The notes below the pieces were generated by a model. That model worked only from the letters and a program-made list of their open reading frames with translations, did not search any database and had not been told where the DNA came from. From Solirubrobacterales bacterium (GTDB lineage Bacteria > Actinomycetota > Thermoleophilia > Solirubrobacterales > Solirubrobacteraceae): a stretch of 37,273 nt of DNA. This document shows, one piece after another, positions 1-9,489 of the stretch (position 1 is the first letter of the stretch; the number at the start of each line of letters is the position of its first letter). A program made the position numbers and the translations under genes. The stretch lies in NCBI GenBank assembly GCA_025964355.1, contig JAOPZB010000080.1, positions 1 through 37,273 on the forward strand, read 5' to 3'.

Positions 1-559
1 GCTTGATGTAGTAGTCCAGGCACGGGCTGCCGCTGCGCCGCCCCGGCTCGGGGCCGGTGCAGGAGCGGAACATGAAGACCTTCGCGAGCACCTCGAGCGT
101 CGCGCGCACCCGCTTGGCGTTCGAGTAGGGGCCGAAGTAGGCGCGACCCGGCCGGTGACGCTCGCGCGTGAAGTAGACCCGCGGATAGTCCTCGTCGAGG
201 GAGATCGCGATGAAGGGGTAGGACTTGTCGTCGCGCAGGCGGATGTTGAAGCGCGGCCTGTACTGCTTGATGAAGCTCTGCTCAGCGAGCAGGGCCTCGG
301 CCTCGGTGGCCACGACGACGAACTCGATCTGCTCGACGCTCGCGACCATCTCGGCGTGACCCGGACTGCTCGGCACCTGAGCTTTGGAGAAGTGCGACGC
401 GACGCGCTTGCGCAGCGACTTGGCCTTGCCGACGTATACGACCCTGCCGTCGCCGTCGCGGAACAGGTAGACGCCCGGCTGGTCGGGCAGACCGCGCCGC
501 TGCTCGGCGACGCTCGCCCGCGCGTCGCCGCTCACCGTCGTCGTCTCCGTTGCTGCCAT
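1..559 (-). CDS. uvrC: Excinuclease ABC subunit C (UvrC), N-terminal part, truncated by window edge
   Basis: Minus-strand translation from ATG at 559: MAATETTTVSGDARASVAEQRRGLPDQPGVYLFRDGDGRVVYVGKAKSLRKRVASHF... is the GIY-YIG domain, followed by RPRFNIRLRDDKSYPFIAISLDEDYPRVYFTRE, typical of UvrC. Not in the ORF track because it runs off the window. Confidence 0.93.
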   Translation of the reverse strand, partial: MAATETTTVSGDARASVAEQRRGLPDQPGVYLFRDGDGRVVYVGKAKSLRKRVASHFSKAQVPSSPGHAEMVASVEQIEFVVVATEAEALLAEQSFIKQYRPRFNIRLRDDKSYPFIAISLDEDYPRVYFTRERHRPGRAYFGPYSNAKRVRATLEVLAKVFMFRSCTGPEPGRRSGSPCLDYYIK

Positions 560-619
560 CTCCACCGAGGATAGGAGGCGCTCAGCGCCGCGACGCCCGT
601 CCGCCCGGCGCGGCTGGGG

Positions 620-979
620 TCAGTAGCTGCGGGATTGGCGGAAGACCTGGACGAGGGCGTATACGACGCAGCCGACGAGCACGAACCAGAGCAGCTCTCC
701 GGAGCCGGTTTCCCACATCCGCCGCCGCGCCGCATAGGCGAACACGCCCAGCGCGACCGCCCCGTAGAGCAGCGCCCGGTGGCGGTCGCCGAGGCTGTAG
801 AGGGTGATCCGGTGTTCGCGATACATGCGCAGCCCGAAGTAGGCGATCCCGAAGCCGAACGCGACCCACAGCGCCGCTTCGAACGTGCTCGCGACATGGC
901 CACCGCCGGGAAGCAGGTATACGGCGGCGGCGATCGCGACGATGATCGCGATGTTGCGGGCGTTGCGCATTCGGTCCAT
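620..979 (-). CDS. Small multi-pass membrane protein, unknown function
   Basis: 119-aa ORF with several hydrophobic segments (IAIIVAIAAAVYLLPGG, LWVAFGFGIAYFGL, LLWFVLVGCVVYALVQVF); TAGACT motif 6 nt before the ATG. Confidence 0.6.
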   Translation of the reverse strand: MDRMRNARNIAIIVAIAAAVYLLPGGGHVASTFEAALWVAFGFGIAYFGLRMYREHRITLYSLGDRHRALLYGAVALGVFAYAARRRMWETGSGELLWFVLVGCVVYALVQVFRQSRSY

Positions 980-993
980 CGCCCAAGTCTAGG

Positions 994-3054
994 TCAGTCG
1001 ATCAACGTCTCGAGCCGAGCGTAGGCCTCGTCGACCGCGCGCTTGGCGGCCGTGTGGCGAGCCTCGGACTTGGCCGACTCATAACGCGTGGCCCATGCCT
1101 CCGGCGTGGCGAGCTCGTCCTCCAGCGCGCGCATCGCGGCCTCGGCCTGCTCGACCGCCCGCTCGGCCTGCTCCTGCGCGCTCAGGCGGTTCTTCGACGG
1201 GCCCTTGGCCTTCGGCTTGCGCCCGGGCTTCTCCGCAGCGGCTCCGTTGCCGCGAGCGGATCGCTCGGCGCTGCCAGCCGGCGCATGCGCCTTGTCCTGT
1301 GCTGTTCCGGGCGGCGCATGCGCCGGCCGGCCGAGGGGCGCATGCGCCCCTCCGGGGGGCCGCACATGTGCGGCCCCCTTCCTGTCGATGGGAGAGATCG
1401 ACGACCTCTCGTCGCGCACGCGCACGTACTCCGGCCAGCCGCCGAGATAGCTGTGCAGGGTGCCGCCCTCGACGGCGACGGTCCGGGTTCCGACCGCGTC
1501 GAGCAGCGCCCGGTCGTGGGACACGAGCAGCACCGCCCCCCCAAACGAGCGCAGCGCGTCCTCGAGCGCCTCGCGGCTCTCGATGTCGAGATGGTTGGTC
1601 GGCTCGTCGAGGATCAGCACGTTGGGGGCGTCGGCGGCGCCGACGAGCACCGCCAGCGAGAGGCGACGGCGCTCGCCGCCCGATAGGCCGCTCAGCGGTT
1701 TCTCGGCCTCCTCTCCGGAGAACAGAAAGCGCCCCAGCAGCGCCCGCGCCCGGCCGGGCGTAAGGCCGGTCGCGCGCTGAGCCGCCTCGAGCACGCTCTG
1801 GTCGGCCGAGCCGCCGGCGCCGAGCTCCTCGGCGTGCTGGGAGAGATAGCCGATCTTGACGTTGTGGCCGATGCTCAGGCGTCCCGCCGCCAGCTCCCGC
1901 CGCCCGGCGAGCGTCTCGATCAGCGTCGTCTTGCCGCTGCCGTTGGCCCCGACGAGCGACACGTGCTCGCCGCGTTCGAGCCACAGCTCGGAGTCCTCCA
2001 GCAGCGTCACCGGCGGCTGCATCCGGCCGTGCGGGCCGTTCGGGCCTCCTCCCACCTCGACGCGACCGTCGAGCAGCTCGAAGATCACGCGCCCGGACCG
2101 CTGCGGCGCCGAGAAGGCGAACTCCAGGCCCTTGGCGTCGCGCGGATCCCGCTCGATGCGCTCCATCTTGTCGAGCTTCTTGACGCGCGACTGAGCCTGG
2201 CGCGCCTTGCTGGCCTTGTAGCGGAAGCGCTCGATGAACCGCTCCATGCGCTCGATCTCCGCGCGCTGGGAGTCGATCGCCCTGCCGAGCGCGATCTCGC
2301 GGGCAGCCTGCTCGCGGCGCCACTGGTGCCAGCTGCCGGCGAAGAAACGCGACCGGGTCGCCTCGATCTCGAGCACGGCCGTGCCGACGGCCTCCAGGAA
2401 CCAGCGGTCGTGGGCGACGAGCACGACCGCGGCGTCGAGGTCCACCAACGTCTGCTCCAGCCACTCGAGCGACTCGATGTCGAGATGGTTCGTCGGCTCG
2501 TCGAGTAGCAGCACGTCCGCGCCGGTGGCGAGCGCGCGGGCGAGCGACGCGCGCGTGAGCTGTCCTCCGGAGAAGCTGGCCAGGGGCCGGTCGAGGTCCT
2601 CCGGCGAGAACCCGAGGCCGCGCGCCATCGCGGTCGCCCGGTCGCGCCATAGATAGCCCCCGCGGGCCTCCAGGCGCGCCTGCGCACGCGCATAGCGCGC
2701 GAGCGTCGCCTCCCCGCCGCTGCCGGCGGTCATCTCCGCCTCGAGATCCCGCAGCTGCGCCTCGATCTGCAGCTCCTCGGCACAGCCGGAGAGCAGATAC
2801 TCGCCCAGCGGGAGCGCTCGCTCGCGCGGCGGTCGCTGGTCGTGCAGGGCGATGCGCACGCCCTTGGCGACGCTCAGCTCGCCGCGGTCGATCGAGGCCT
2901 GCCCGGCGAGCATGCGCAGGAGCGTCGTCTTGCCGGCGCCGTTGCGTCCGGCGATCGTCATGCGGTCGCGGCGCTCGAGCTTGAACGACACGCCGCGCAG
3001 CAGCGGCTGCCCGGCGATGTCCTTGTGCAGATCAGATGCGATCAGGAGAGCCAT
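994..3054 (-). CDS. ABC-F family ATP-binding protein (two ABC domains, Uup/EttA-like)
   Basis: Walker A GRNGAGKTT and GANGSGKTT, signatures FSGGQLTRASLARAL and LSGGERRRLSL, two DEPTNHLDIES motifs, charged linker and C-terminal coiled coil. Confidence 0.93.
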   Translation of the reverse strand: MALLIASDLHKDIAGQPLLRGVSFKLERRDRMTIAGRNGAGKTTLLRMLAGQASIDRGELSVAKGVRIALHDQRPPRERALPLGEYLLSGCAEELQIEAQLRDLEAEMTAGSGGEATLARYARAQARLEARGGYLWRDRATAMARGLGFSPEDLDRPLASFSGGQLTRASLARALATGADVLLLDEPTNHLDIESLEWLEQTLVDLDAAVVLVAHDRWFLEAVGTAVLEIEATRSRFFAGSWHQWRREQAAREIALGRAIDSQRAEIERMERFIERFRYKASKARQAQSRVKKLDKMERIERDPRDAKGLEFAFSAPQRSGRVIFELLDGRVEVGGGPNGPHGRMQPPVTLLEDSELWLERGEHVSLVGANGSGKTTLIETLAGRRELAAGRLSIGHNVKIGYLSQHAEELGAGGSADQSVLEAAQRATGLTPGRARALLGRFLFSGEEAEKPLSGLSGGERRRLSLAVLVGAADAPNVLILDEPTNHLDIESREALEDALRSFGGAVLLVSHDRALLDAVGTRTVAVEGGTLHSYLGGWPEYVRVRDERSSISPIDRKGAAHVRPPGGAHAPLGRPAHAPPGTAQDKAHAPAGSAERSARGNGAAAEKPGRKPKAKGPSKNRLSAQEQAERAVEQAEAAMRALEDELATPEAWATRYESAKSEARHTAAKRAVDEAYARLETLID
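1280..1378. repeat. Cluster of four perfect palindromes (12, 14, 20, 24 bp) inside the ABC-F gene
   Basis: GGCGCATGCGCC (1280-1291), CGGCGCATGCGCCG (1312-1325), GAGGGGCGCATGCGCCCCTC (1333-1352), GGGGGCCGCACATGTGCGGCCCCC (1355-1378); centre spacing 33, 24 and 24 bp. Confidence 0.9.
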
Positions 3055-3129
3055 CGGCTGCTGATGGTAGGGCTCCGGCGCCGTCGTTCCGGCGCATGTC
3101 GGAGGCCGCTCGCCTGCCGCGCGCTGAGG

Positions 3130-3135
3130 TAGGAT
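3130..3135 (+). promoter_or_regulatory. Candidate -10 element (TAGGAT) 10 nt before ATG 3146
   Basis: GAGGTAGGATTCGCCGCCTGATG, no SD. Confidence 0.5.
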
Positions 3136-3145
3136 TCGCCGCCTG

Positions 3146-3421
3146 ATGCGCAGACATCTGCTTACGAGGGTCCTCGCTGCCGCGCTGCTCGTGTCGCTCG
3201 TGCTCGCGCCTGCCGCCGATGCGATGAACGACGGGCGCGGCTTCTACGGCGAGACGAACGACCAGGTCGTCACCAACGCCGGCTTCATCATCATCGCCTT
3301 CTTCCCGATCTTCGTGTTCGTGATGAGCATGCTCCAGCGTTTCCTGGAACGGCGCAAGGACGCGCGCCGGGCGGCGCAGAAGGCGCTGCTGGGCAACTCC
3401 CAGTGGCGCGGCGGCTGGTAG
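3146..3421 (+). CDS. Small membrane/secreted hypothetical protein
   Basis: 91 aa; N-terminal signal-like segment (LLTRVLAAALLVSLVLAPAADA), second TM (AGFIIIAFFPIFVFVMSML), basic C-terminus. Confidence 0.6.
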   Translation: MRRHLLTRVLAAALLVSLVLAPAADAMNDGRGFYGETNDQVVTNAGFIIIAFFPIFVFVMSMLQRFLERRKDARRAAQKALLGNSQWRGGW

Positions 3422-3434
3422 ACCGGCAGCGGGG

Positions 3435-4229
3435 ATGATCGAGCCGGAGCAGGCCGCGGGCGACGGGCCGGCGGTCCGCTACGAGCGCCGCGGCGCCGCG
3501 GCGCTGATCACGATCGACCGCCAGCACAGACGCAACGCCGTCGACGGCCCCACCGCGGCAGCCCTGCACGAGGCGTACCTGCGCTTCGAGGCTGACACGG
3601 ACGCCCGCGTGATGGTGCTGACGGGGGCCGGCGGGGTGTCCTTCTGCGCGGGCGCCGACCTCAAGGCGCAGGAGACGTTCGTCGGCCGGCTGATGAGCCC
3701 CGAGGGACCGATGGGCTTCACCCGCCTGACGGCCTCCAAGCCGACGATCGCGGCGATCTCCGGGTTCTGCCTGGCCGGCGGCCTCGAGCTGGCGCTCTGG
3801 TGCGACCTGCGAATCGCCACCGAGGACTCGACGCTCGGCTATCCCGAGCGCCGCTGGGGCGTGCCGCTGATCGACGGCGGCACCCAGCGCCTGCCGCGCA
3901 TCGTCGGGCTCGGACGAGCGCTGGACCTGATCCTCACCGGCCGCATGCTCGGCGCCGAGGAGGCGCTGTCGATGGGACTCGTGACCGAGGTGGTGGCGCC
4001 GGGACGTCACCTCGACCGCGCGTTGGCGCTCGCCGAGGGCCTCGCCGGCTTTCCCCAGCGCACGATGCTCGCCGACCGCATCGCCGCGATCGAGGGCCTC
4101 GGGCTGCCGCTCGACGAGGGACTCGACCTGGAGGCGAAGGCGGGACCGGAGGTGTTCGAGGACGGGGCGCGGGGCGCCGCGCGGTTCGCCGCAGGAGAGG
4201 GCCGCGGGGGAGCGGGCGCCGGGGCATAG
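3435..4229 (+). CDS. Enoyl-CoA hydratase/isomerase (crotonase) family protein
   Basis: Crotonase signatures: GVSFCAGADLKAQE, KPTIAAISGFCLAGGLELALWCDLRIA, and GGTQRLPRIVGLGRALDLILTGRMLGAEEALSMGLV. Confidence 0.92.
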   Translation: MIEPEQAAGDGPAVRYERRGAAALITIDRQHRRNAVDGPTAAALHEAYLRFEADTDARVMVLTGAGGVSFCAGADLKAQETFVGRLMSPEGPMGFTRLTASKPTIAAISGFCLAGGLELALWCDLRIATEDSTLGYPERRWGVPLIDGGTQRLPRIVGLGRALDLILTGRMLGAEEALSMGLVTEVVAPGRHLDRALALAEGLAGFPQRTMLADRIAAIEGLGLPLDEGLDLEAKAGPEVFEDGARGAARFAAGEGRGGAGAGA

Positions 4230-4305
4230 CGGGAGCGCCGCGCGCGCCGGGCGCGAACCGGCCGCGCATCTGGGCTCCAGCCGGCGCCGGCCGTCGCATT
4301 CGAGG

Positions 4306-4311
4306 TAGGCT
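4306..4311 (+). promoter_or_regulatory. Candidate -10 element (TAGGCT) 9 nt before ATG 4321
   Basis: GAGGTAGGCTCTCGGCGCGATG, no SD. Confidence 0.5.
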
Positions 4312-4320
4312 CTCGGCGCG

Positions 4321-6324
4321 ATGGCCTACTTCGTGACGGGGGCAACCGGCTTCATTGGAAAGCGTCTTGTCGAGCTGCTGCTCGAGAAGCGCCAGGGCAA
4401 GATCTACGTGCTCGTTCGCGAGAACTCCCGCGCGCGCCTGGACGACCTCGTCGAGCGCTGGAGCATCGTCGCCGGCGCCTCGGCCGCCAACCGCATCGAG
4501 CCGGTCGTCGGGGACCTGCGCCGACCGCTGCTCGGGCTCGAGTCCGAACAGGTGCAGGAGCTGCGCGGCAAGGTCACCCACTTCTTCCACCTGGCCGCCG
4601 TCTACGACATGACCGCGCCGGCCGAGCGCAACACCGCCGTCAACGTCGGCGGCACCACCCACGCCGTGGAACTGGCGCGCGCCGTCGACGCCAAGCACCT
4701 GCATCACGTCTCTTCGATCGCCGTCGCCGGCGAGTACCGCGGCCTGTTCGAAGAGGACATGTTCGACGAGGGCCAGCGGCTGCCGTCGCCGTATCACCTG
4801 ACGAAGTTCGAGTCCGAGCGGATCGTGCGCGAGCAGCCCTATGTCCCGTGGCGCGTGTATCGGCCGGGGATCGTCGTCGGGGACTCGAAGACCGGCGAGA
4901 TGGACAAGGTCGACGGGCCGTACTACTTCTTCAAGGCCATCCAGCGCCTGCGCCAGCTGCTCCCCGAGTGGGTGCCGCTCGTCGGCCTGGACCTCGGATA
5001 CACCAACGTCGTGCCGGTCGACTGGGTGGCCGGCGCGCTCGAGCACATCGCGCACGAGCCCGATCTCGACGGGGGCGCATTCCATCTGACCGACCCGCGC
5101 CCGCAGCGCGTCGAGGAGCTCATCAACGAGCTCGCGACGGCGGCGCACGCACCGCGGTTTGCGCTAAGCATCGACAAACGGCTCACCGACCCGCTGCCGA
5201 AGTGGCCGCTGGCGCTCACCGCGCGGCTGCCGCCGTGGCGCCAGCTGCGCAAACTGGCGCTGCGCGAGCTCGGCATCCCCGAGCAGGTCGTCGCGCACGT
5301 CGAGCTAGTGCCGCGCTTTGACACGCGCGAGGCGTCGAGCGCGCTCGCCGGGTCGCCACTTGAACAGCCGCCGCCGCTGCACGACTACGCCTCGCGCCTG
5401 TGGGACTACTGGGAGCGGGAAATGGACCCCGACCTGAGGCGCGGACGGACGCTGAAAGAGGCGCTCGAGGGCCGCACGGTGATGATCACGGGCGCGTCGT
5501 CTGGGATTGGCCGCTCGACGGCGACGAAGGTCGCCGCCGCCGGCGGCATACCGCTGCTGGTGGCCCGCAACGTCGAGAAGCTCGAGGAGGTGCGGGCCGA
5601 GATAGTCGCCGGCGGCGGCACGGCCTACGTCTACGCAGCCGACATCTCGGACATGGAGTCGATCGAGCGGCTGCTGGAACGGGTGCTCGCCGATCATCGC
5701 AACGTCGACATGCTCGTCAACAACGCCGGCCGCTCGATCCGCCGCTCGATCGCGCTCAGCTACGACCGCTTCCACGACTTCGAGCGCACGATGCAGCTCA
5801 ACTACTTCGGCGCGGTCAAGCTGATCATCGGCCTGCTGCCGCGCATGCGCGAACGCGGCTCGGGCCACATCGTGAACATCTCCTCGATCGGCGTGCAGAC
5901 CAACCCTCCGCGCTTCTCGGCCTACGTGGCCTCGAAGGCGGCGCTCGACGCGTTCACGCGGGTGGTCGCCTCCGAGGTGATCGGCGACGGGGTGACCTTC
6001 ACGACGATCCACATGCCGCTCGTGCGCACGCCGATGATCGCGCCGACGAAGATGTACGACGCCTTCCCGGCGATCAGCCCGGAGGAGGCGGCCGACATGA
6101 TCTGCGAGGCGCTGCGCAGCCGCCCCAAGCACATGGGCACGCGCCTGGGCAGGTTCGGCGAAGTCGCCTACACGCTCTCCCCGAGCGCGGTCGACAGGCT
6201 CCTGCATCTCGCCTATCGCGTGTTCCCGGACTCGGCGGCGTCGAAGGGCCAGCCTGACGTCGAGGAGCGCGCCTCATTCGAGCAGATCGCGATGGCGACC
6301 CTGACGAGGGGCGTTCACTGGTAG
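4321..6324 (+). CDS. Two-domain SDR oxidoreductase (extended SDR/acyl reductase-like N-terminal domain fused to classical SDR)
   Basis: N-terminal FVTGATGFIGKRLVELLL with YHLTKFESE; second domain VMITGASSGIGRSTATKV with NNAGRSIRRS and SAYVASKAALDAF. Layout resembles the ~660-aa PRK07201-type proteins. Confidence 0.88.
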   Translation: MAYFVTGATGFIGKRLVELLLEKRQGKIYVLVRENSRARLDDLVERWSIVAGASAANRIEPVVGDLRRPLLGLESEQVQELRGKVTHFFHLAAVYDMTAPAERNTAVNVGGTTHAVELARAVDAKHLHHVSSIAVAGEYRGLFEEDMFDEGQRLPSPYHLTKFESERIVREQPYVPWRVYRPGIVVGDSKTGEMDKVDGPYYFFKAIQRLRQLLPEWVPLVGLDLGYTNVVPVDWVAGALEHIAHEPDLDGGAFHLTDPRPQRVEELINELATAAHAPRFALSIDKRLTDPLPKWPLALTARLPPWRQLRKLALRELGIPEQVVAHVELVPRFDTREASSALAGSPLEQPPPLHDYASRLWDYWEREMDPDLRRGRTLKEALEGRTVMITGASSGIGRSTATKVAAAGGIPLLVARNVEKLEEVRAEIVAGGGTAYVYAADISDMESIERLLERVLADHRNVDMLVNNAGRSIRRSIALSYDRFHDFERTMQLNYFGAVKLIIGLLPRMRERGSGHIVNISSIGVQTNPPRFSAYVASKAALDAFTRVVASEVIGDGVTFTTIHMPLVRTPMIAPTKMYDAFPAISPEEAADMICEALRSRPKHMGTRLGRFGEVAYTLSPSAVDRLLHLAYRVFPDSAASKGQPDVEERASFEQIAMATLTRGVHW

Positions 6325-6359
6325 CGAGCGGCGGTCGTCGGTCCTGGCATGATCGGACC

Positions 6360-7217
6360 GTGAGCGAGACGAGCCCCGCCATCGAGGTGAGCGCGTTGTG
6401 CAAGCGCTACGGCGAGTACGAGGCGGTCCGCGGCCTCGACATAACGGTCAGGCGCGGCGAGGTGTTCGGCCTGCTCGGGCCCAACGGCGCCGGCAAGACG
6501 ACCACGGTGGAGATCCTCGAGGGCTATCGAGCGCGCACGAGCGGCGATGTCTCGGTCCTCGGCCACGATCCCGCAAGCCGCTCGATCGAGCTGCGCCGGC
6601 GGATCGGGGTCGTGCTCCAGTCGGGCGGCATCTACAGCCACATCACCCCGCGCGAGGCGCTGGCCCACTGGGCGAGCTTCTACCCGCATCCCCGCGAGGT
6701 CGGCGAGGTGCTGGCGCTCGCGGGCCTGGAGCCCAAGGCCGACGTGCGCAGCCGCCGTCTGTCCGGCGGGGAGCTGCGGCGGCTGGACTTCGCGCTCGCG
6801 CTCGTCGGCGACCCCGAGCTGATGTTCCTCGACGAGCCGACGACGGGCTTTGACCCGGAGGCGCGCCGGGCGGCCTGGGAGACGGTCAGGTCGCTGCGCG
6901 ACCTCGGCAAGACGATCCTGCTCACGACGCACTATCTCGAGGAGGCGCAGGCACTGGCCGACCGCGTCGCGATCGTCAAGGACGGGCGCGTGCTGGCGGT
7001 TGGGGCGCCGCGCGAGCTGGGGGTCGGAGCGGCGCACTACCGCGTCGCCTACCGCGAGTCCGGCGGCGAGCTCGTCGAACGCGAGACCGGTGACCCGACG
7101 ACGCTTCTGCACGAGCTGACCGGCGCGGCGCTGGCTCGGGGCGAGCGCCTGGAGGAGCTCTCCGTCGAGCGGCCCTCGCTCGAGGACGTCTATCTGGAGC
7201 TGACCGCGAATGCCTGA
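6360..7217 (+). CDS. ABC transporter ATP-binding protein (ABC-2 exporter type)
   Basis: GTG start; Walker A GPNGAGKTTTVE, LSGGELRRLDFALAL, FLDEPTTGFDPEARR, LLTTHYLEEAQALADR. Confidence 0.94.
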   Translation: MSETSPAIEVSALCKRYGEYEAVRGLDITVRRGEVFGLLGPNGAGKTTTVEILEGYRARTSGDVSVLGHDPASRSIELRRRIGVVLQSGGIYSHITPREALAHWASFYPHPREVGEVLALAGLEPKADVRSRRLSGGELRRLDFALALVGDPELMFLDEPTTGFDPEARRAAWETVRSLRDLGKTILLTTHYLEEAQALADRVAIVKDGRVLAVGAPRELGVGAAHYRVAYRESGGELVERETGDPTTLLHELTGAALARGERLEELSVERPSLEDVYLELTANA

Positions 7218-7977
7218 TGCGCTCGACGGCGTCAACCCGGTTGCGCTCTGCTGGCGCCAGTACCGGCTCGAGCGAAAGATGTTCTGGCGCAACCCGAGCG
7301 CCGCGTTCTTCAACTTCCTGCTGCCGCTGCTGTTCCTGTTCGGAGCGGGCGCGATCCTCAGCGGCAACCAGCGCGATCTCAACAAGCTGATCCCGTCGAT
7401 CGCCGGGATGAGCGTGATGTCCACGACCTTCACCGCGCTCGCCTACAACATCGTCTTCCTGCGCGAGCGCGGAGTGCTCAAGCGCATCCGGGGTACGCCG
7501 CTGCCGACGATCTCCTACTTCGGCGGCGTCGCCGCCAACGCAGTGACGAACACCGCGCTGCAGATCGCGATCATCGTCGTCGCCGGACGCGTCTTCTTCG
7601 GCATCGGCTGGCCGCCGGACCCGGGCGAGCTGGTGGTGTTCCTCGTGGTGGGGGTCGTCTGCTTCGCGGCGCTCGGCGTCGCGTTCGCCCACGCGATCCC
7701 CAACTTCGAGTCGACCGCCGCCTATGTCAACGCCGTGTTCCTGCCGGTCGTGTTCGTCTCGTTCTTCGCGTTCGACTCCAGCAGCGCCCCCGGCTTCCTG
7801 CGCACGATCGCCGACGCGCTGCCGCTCAAGCCGCTGATCGAGGGGCTGTCCGGGGCGCTCGTGAGCGGCTCGGGGCTCGCCAACAATCTCGACGCGCTCG
7901 CCGTCATCGGGCTGTGGGGCGCCTTCGGCCTGTACTTCGCCGTGCGCGGCTTCTCCTGGGAGCAGTCGCGCACATGA
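7210..7977 (+). CDS. ABC-2 type transporter permease
   Basis: Overlaps the ATPase gene by 8 bp; six or so hydrophobic segments; ABC2-like MFWRNPSAAFFNFLLPLLFLFGAG and LKRIRGTPLPTISYFGG. Confidence 0.9.
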   Translation: MPDALDGVNPVALCWRQYRLERKMFWRNPSAAFFNFLLPLLFLFGAGAILSGNQRDLNKLIPSIAGMSVMSTTFTALAYNIVFLRERGVLKRIRGTPLPTISYFGGVAANAVTNTALQIAIIVVAGRVFFGIGWPPDPGELVVFLVVGVVCFAALGVAFAHAIPNFESTAAYVNAVFLPVVFVSFFAFDSSSAPGFLRTIADALPLKPLIEGLSGALVSGSGLANNLDALAVIGLWGAFGLYFAVRGFSWEQSRT

Positions 7978-8008
7978 CAAACGACATCACGAACGAGAGG
8001 ACCGCACG

Positions 8009-8677
8009 ATGAGACAGCTCGCCGAAGACGTCCACCAGCTGCACGGATGGCCGCCCAACGCGATCAACGTGTATCTCGTCGGCGACGTGCTGATCGACGC
8101 GGGCACGCGGCGCGCCGAGCGCCGGATCACCCGTCAGATCGCCGGGCGGCCCGTGGCGGCCCACGCGCTCACGCACGCGCACCCCGACCACCAGGGGTCC
8201 AGTCACGCGATCTGCGAGCGCCTCGGGATTCCGCTGTGGTGCGGGCAGGGAGACGTGCCGGCGATCGAGACGCCCGGCGGCGTGGCCGGCTCCGGCCCGC
8301 AGACGTGGGCGACGTTCGTGCAGCGGCGCTTCTGGGTCGGCCCTGCCCATCCGGTCGCGCGGGCGCTCGTGGAGGGCGACGAGGTCGCGGGCTTCACCGT
8401 CCTCGAGACGCCGGGGCACAGCCCCGGGCACGTCGCCTTCTGGCGGGAGTCCGACAGGGTGCTGATCGCCGGCGACGTCCTGACCAACGTGAACCTGATG
8501 ACGGGCCGTCCCGGGCTGCACGAGCCGCTCGCGGCGTTCACGCCCGACCCGTCGCGCAACCGCGGCTCCGCGCGGCGGCTGGCCGAGCTGAGGCCCAGGC
8601 TCACGTGCTTCGGACACGGCCCGCCGCTTTCTGACCCGGGCAGGCTCGCCGAGTTCGTCGACGCGCTGCCGCAGTGA
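8009..8677 (+). CDS. MBL-fold metallo-hydrolase
   Basis: LTHAHPDHQGS, LETPGHSPGHVAFW, LIAGDVLTN metal-ligand motifs. Confidence 0.92.
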   Translation: MRQLAEDVHQLHGWPPNAINVYLVGDVLIDAGTRRAERRITRQIAGRPVAAHALTHAHPDHQGSSHAICERLGIPLWCGQGDVPAIETPGGVAGSGPQTWATFVQRRFWVGPAHPVARALVEGDEVAGFTVLETPGHSPGHVAFWRESDRVLIAGDVLTNVNLMTGRPGLHEPLAAFTPDPSRNRGSARRLAELRPRLTCFGHGPPLSDPGRLAEFVDALPQ

Positions 8678-8684
8678 GCGTCGG

Positions 8685-9464
8685 ATGAGCGACAGCGTCT
8701 TCCTCGCCGAGGGCGAGCAGTTCAGGCCGACCGAGCACGCCCGCGGGCCCTGGGACCCGCACGCCCTCCATGGCGGGGCGCCGGCGGCGCTGCTGACAGC
8801 CGCGTTCGAGCGCTCACAGCCCGGTGCCGAGCTGCGCATCGCACGGCTCGCCTTCGAGTTCCTGCGTCCGATCCCGTTCGCGCCCCTGTCACTGTCCACG
8901 CGCGTCGTGCGCCCCGGGCGCCGCGTGCAGGAGCTCGCCGGCGAGCTGAGCAGCGGCGATCAGCTCGTCTGCCGCGCGAGCGCGCTGCGCGTGCAGGAGG
9001 TGCCTGCGGGGCTGCCGGCGGCGCCCGCGGACGAGGCGATGCCGGGGCCCGATGCGGGGACGCCCGTGCGCTTTGCGCTGGACGGCTCCACCGCCGACAG
9101 CTTCGCGTCCAGCGCGATGGAGATGCGCTGGCTCGACGACCCGTGGGCGCTCGGTCCAGCGCGCGTATGGATGCGCCTGCGCCACCCCCTCCTGGCCGGC
9201 GAGGCGCTCACGCCGCTCGCGCGGCTGGCGGCGACCGCCGACTTCGGCAACGGCGTCAGCGCTGCGCTGTCGTTCGACGAGTACCTGTTCATCAACGCCG
9301 ACCTGACGATCCACCTGCAGCGCCAGCCGCGCGGGGAGTGGATCGGGCTCGATGCCCGCACGCTGCTGCACGCCGGCGGGTCCGGACTGGCCGAGAGCGT
9401 CCTGCACGACGTCGAGGGGACCGTCGGCCGGGCGTTTCAGACGCTCGTGGTGCAGGCGCGCTGA
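8685..9464 (+). CDS. Acyl-CoA thioesterase family protein (TesB-like double hotdog)
   Basis: FRPTEHARGPWDPHALHGGAPAALLTAAFER, ARLAFEFLRPIPFAPLSLSTRVVRPGRRVQ, WIGLDARTLLHAGGSGLAESVLHDVEGTVGRAFQTLVV. Confidence 0.85.
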   Translation: MSDSVFLAEGEQFRPTEHARGPWDPHALHGGAPAALLTAAFERSQPGAELRIARLAFEFLRPIPFAPLSLSTRVVRPGRRVQELAGELSSGDQLVCRASALRVQEVPAGLPAAPADEAMPGPDAGTPVRFALDGSTADSFASSAMEMRWLDDPWALGPARVWMRLRHPLLAGEALTPLARLAATADFGNGVSAALSFDEYLFINADLTIHLQRQPRGEWIGLDARTLLHAGGSGLAESVLHDVEGTVGRAFQTLVVQAR

Positions 9465-9489
9465 GCGCCGCCGGACGAGCGCTGCCGGC

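Noticed and set aside
5836-5860. CGCGCATGCGCG palindrome in the SDR gene, similar to the ABC-F palindromes
   Set aside because: Single short copy explained by the coding of PRMRE; no cluster or flanking extension.
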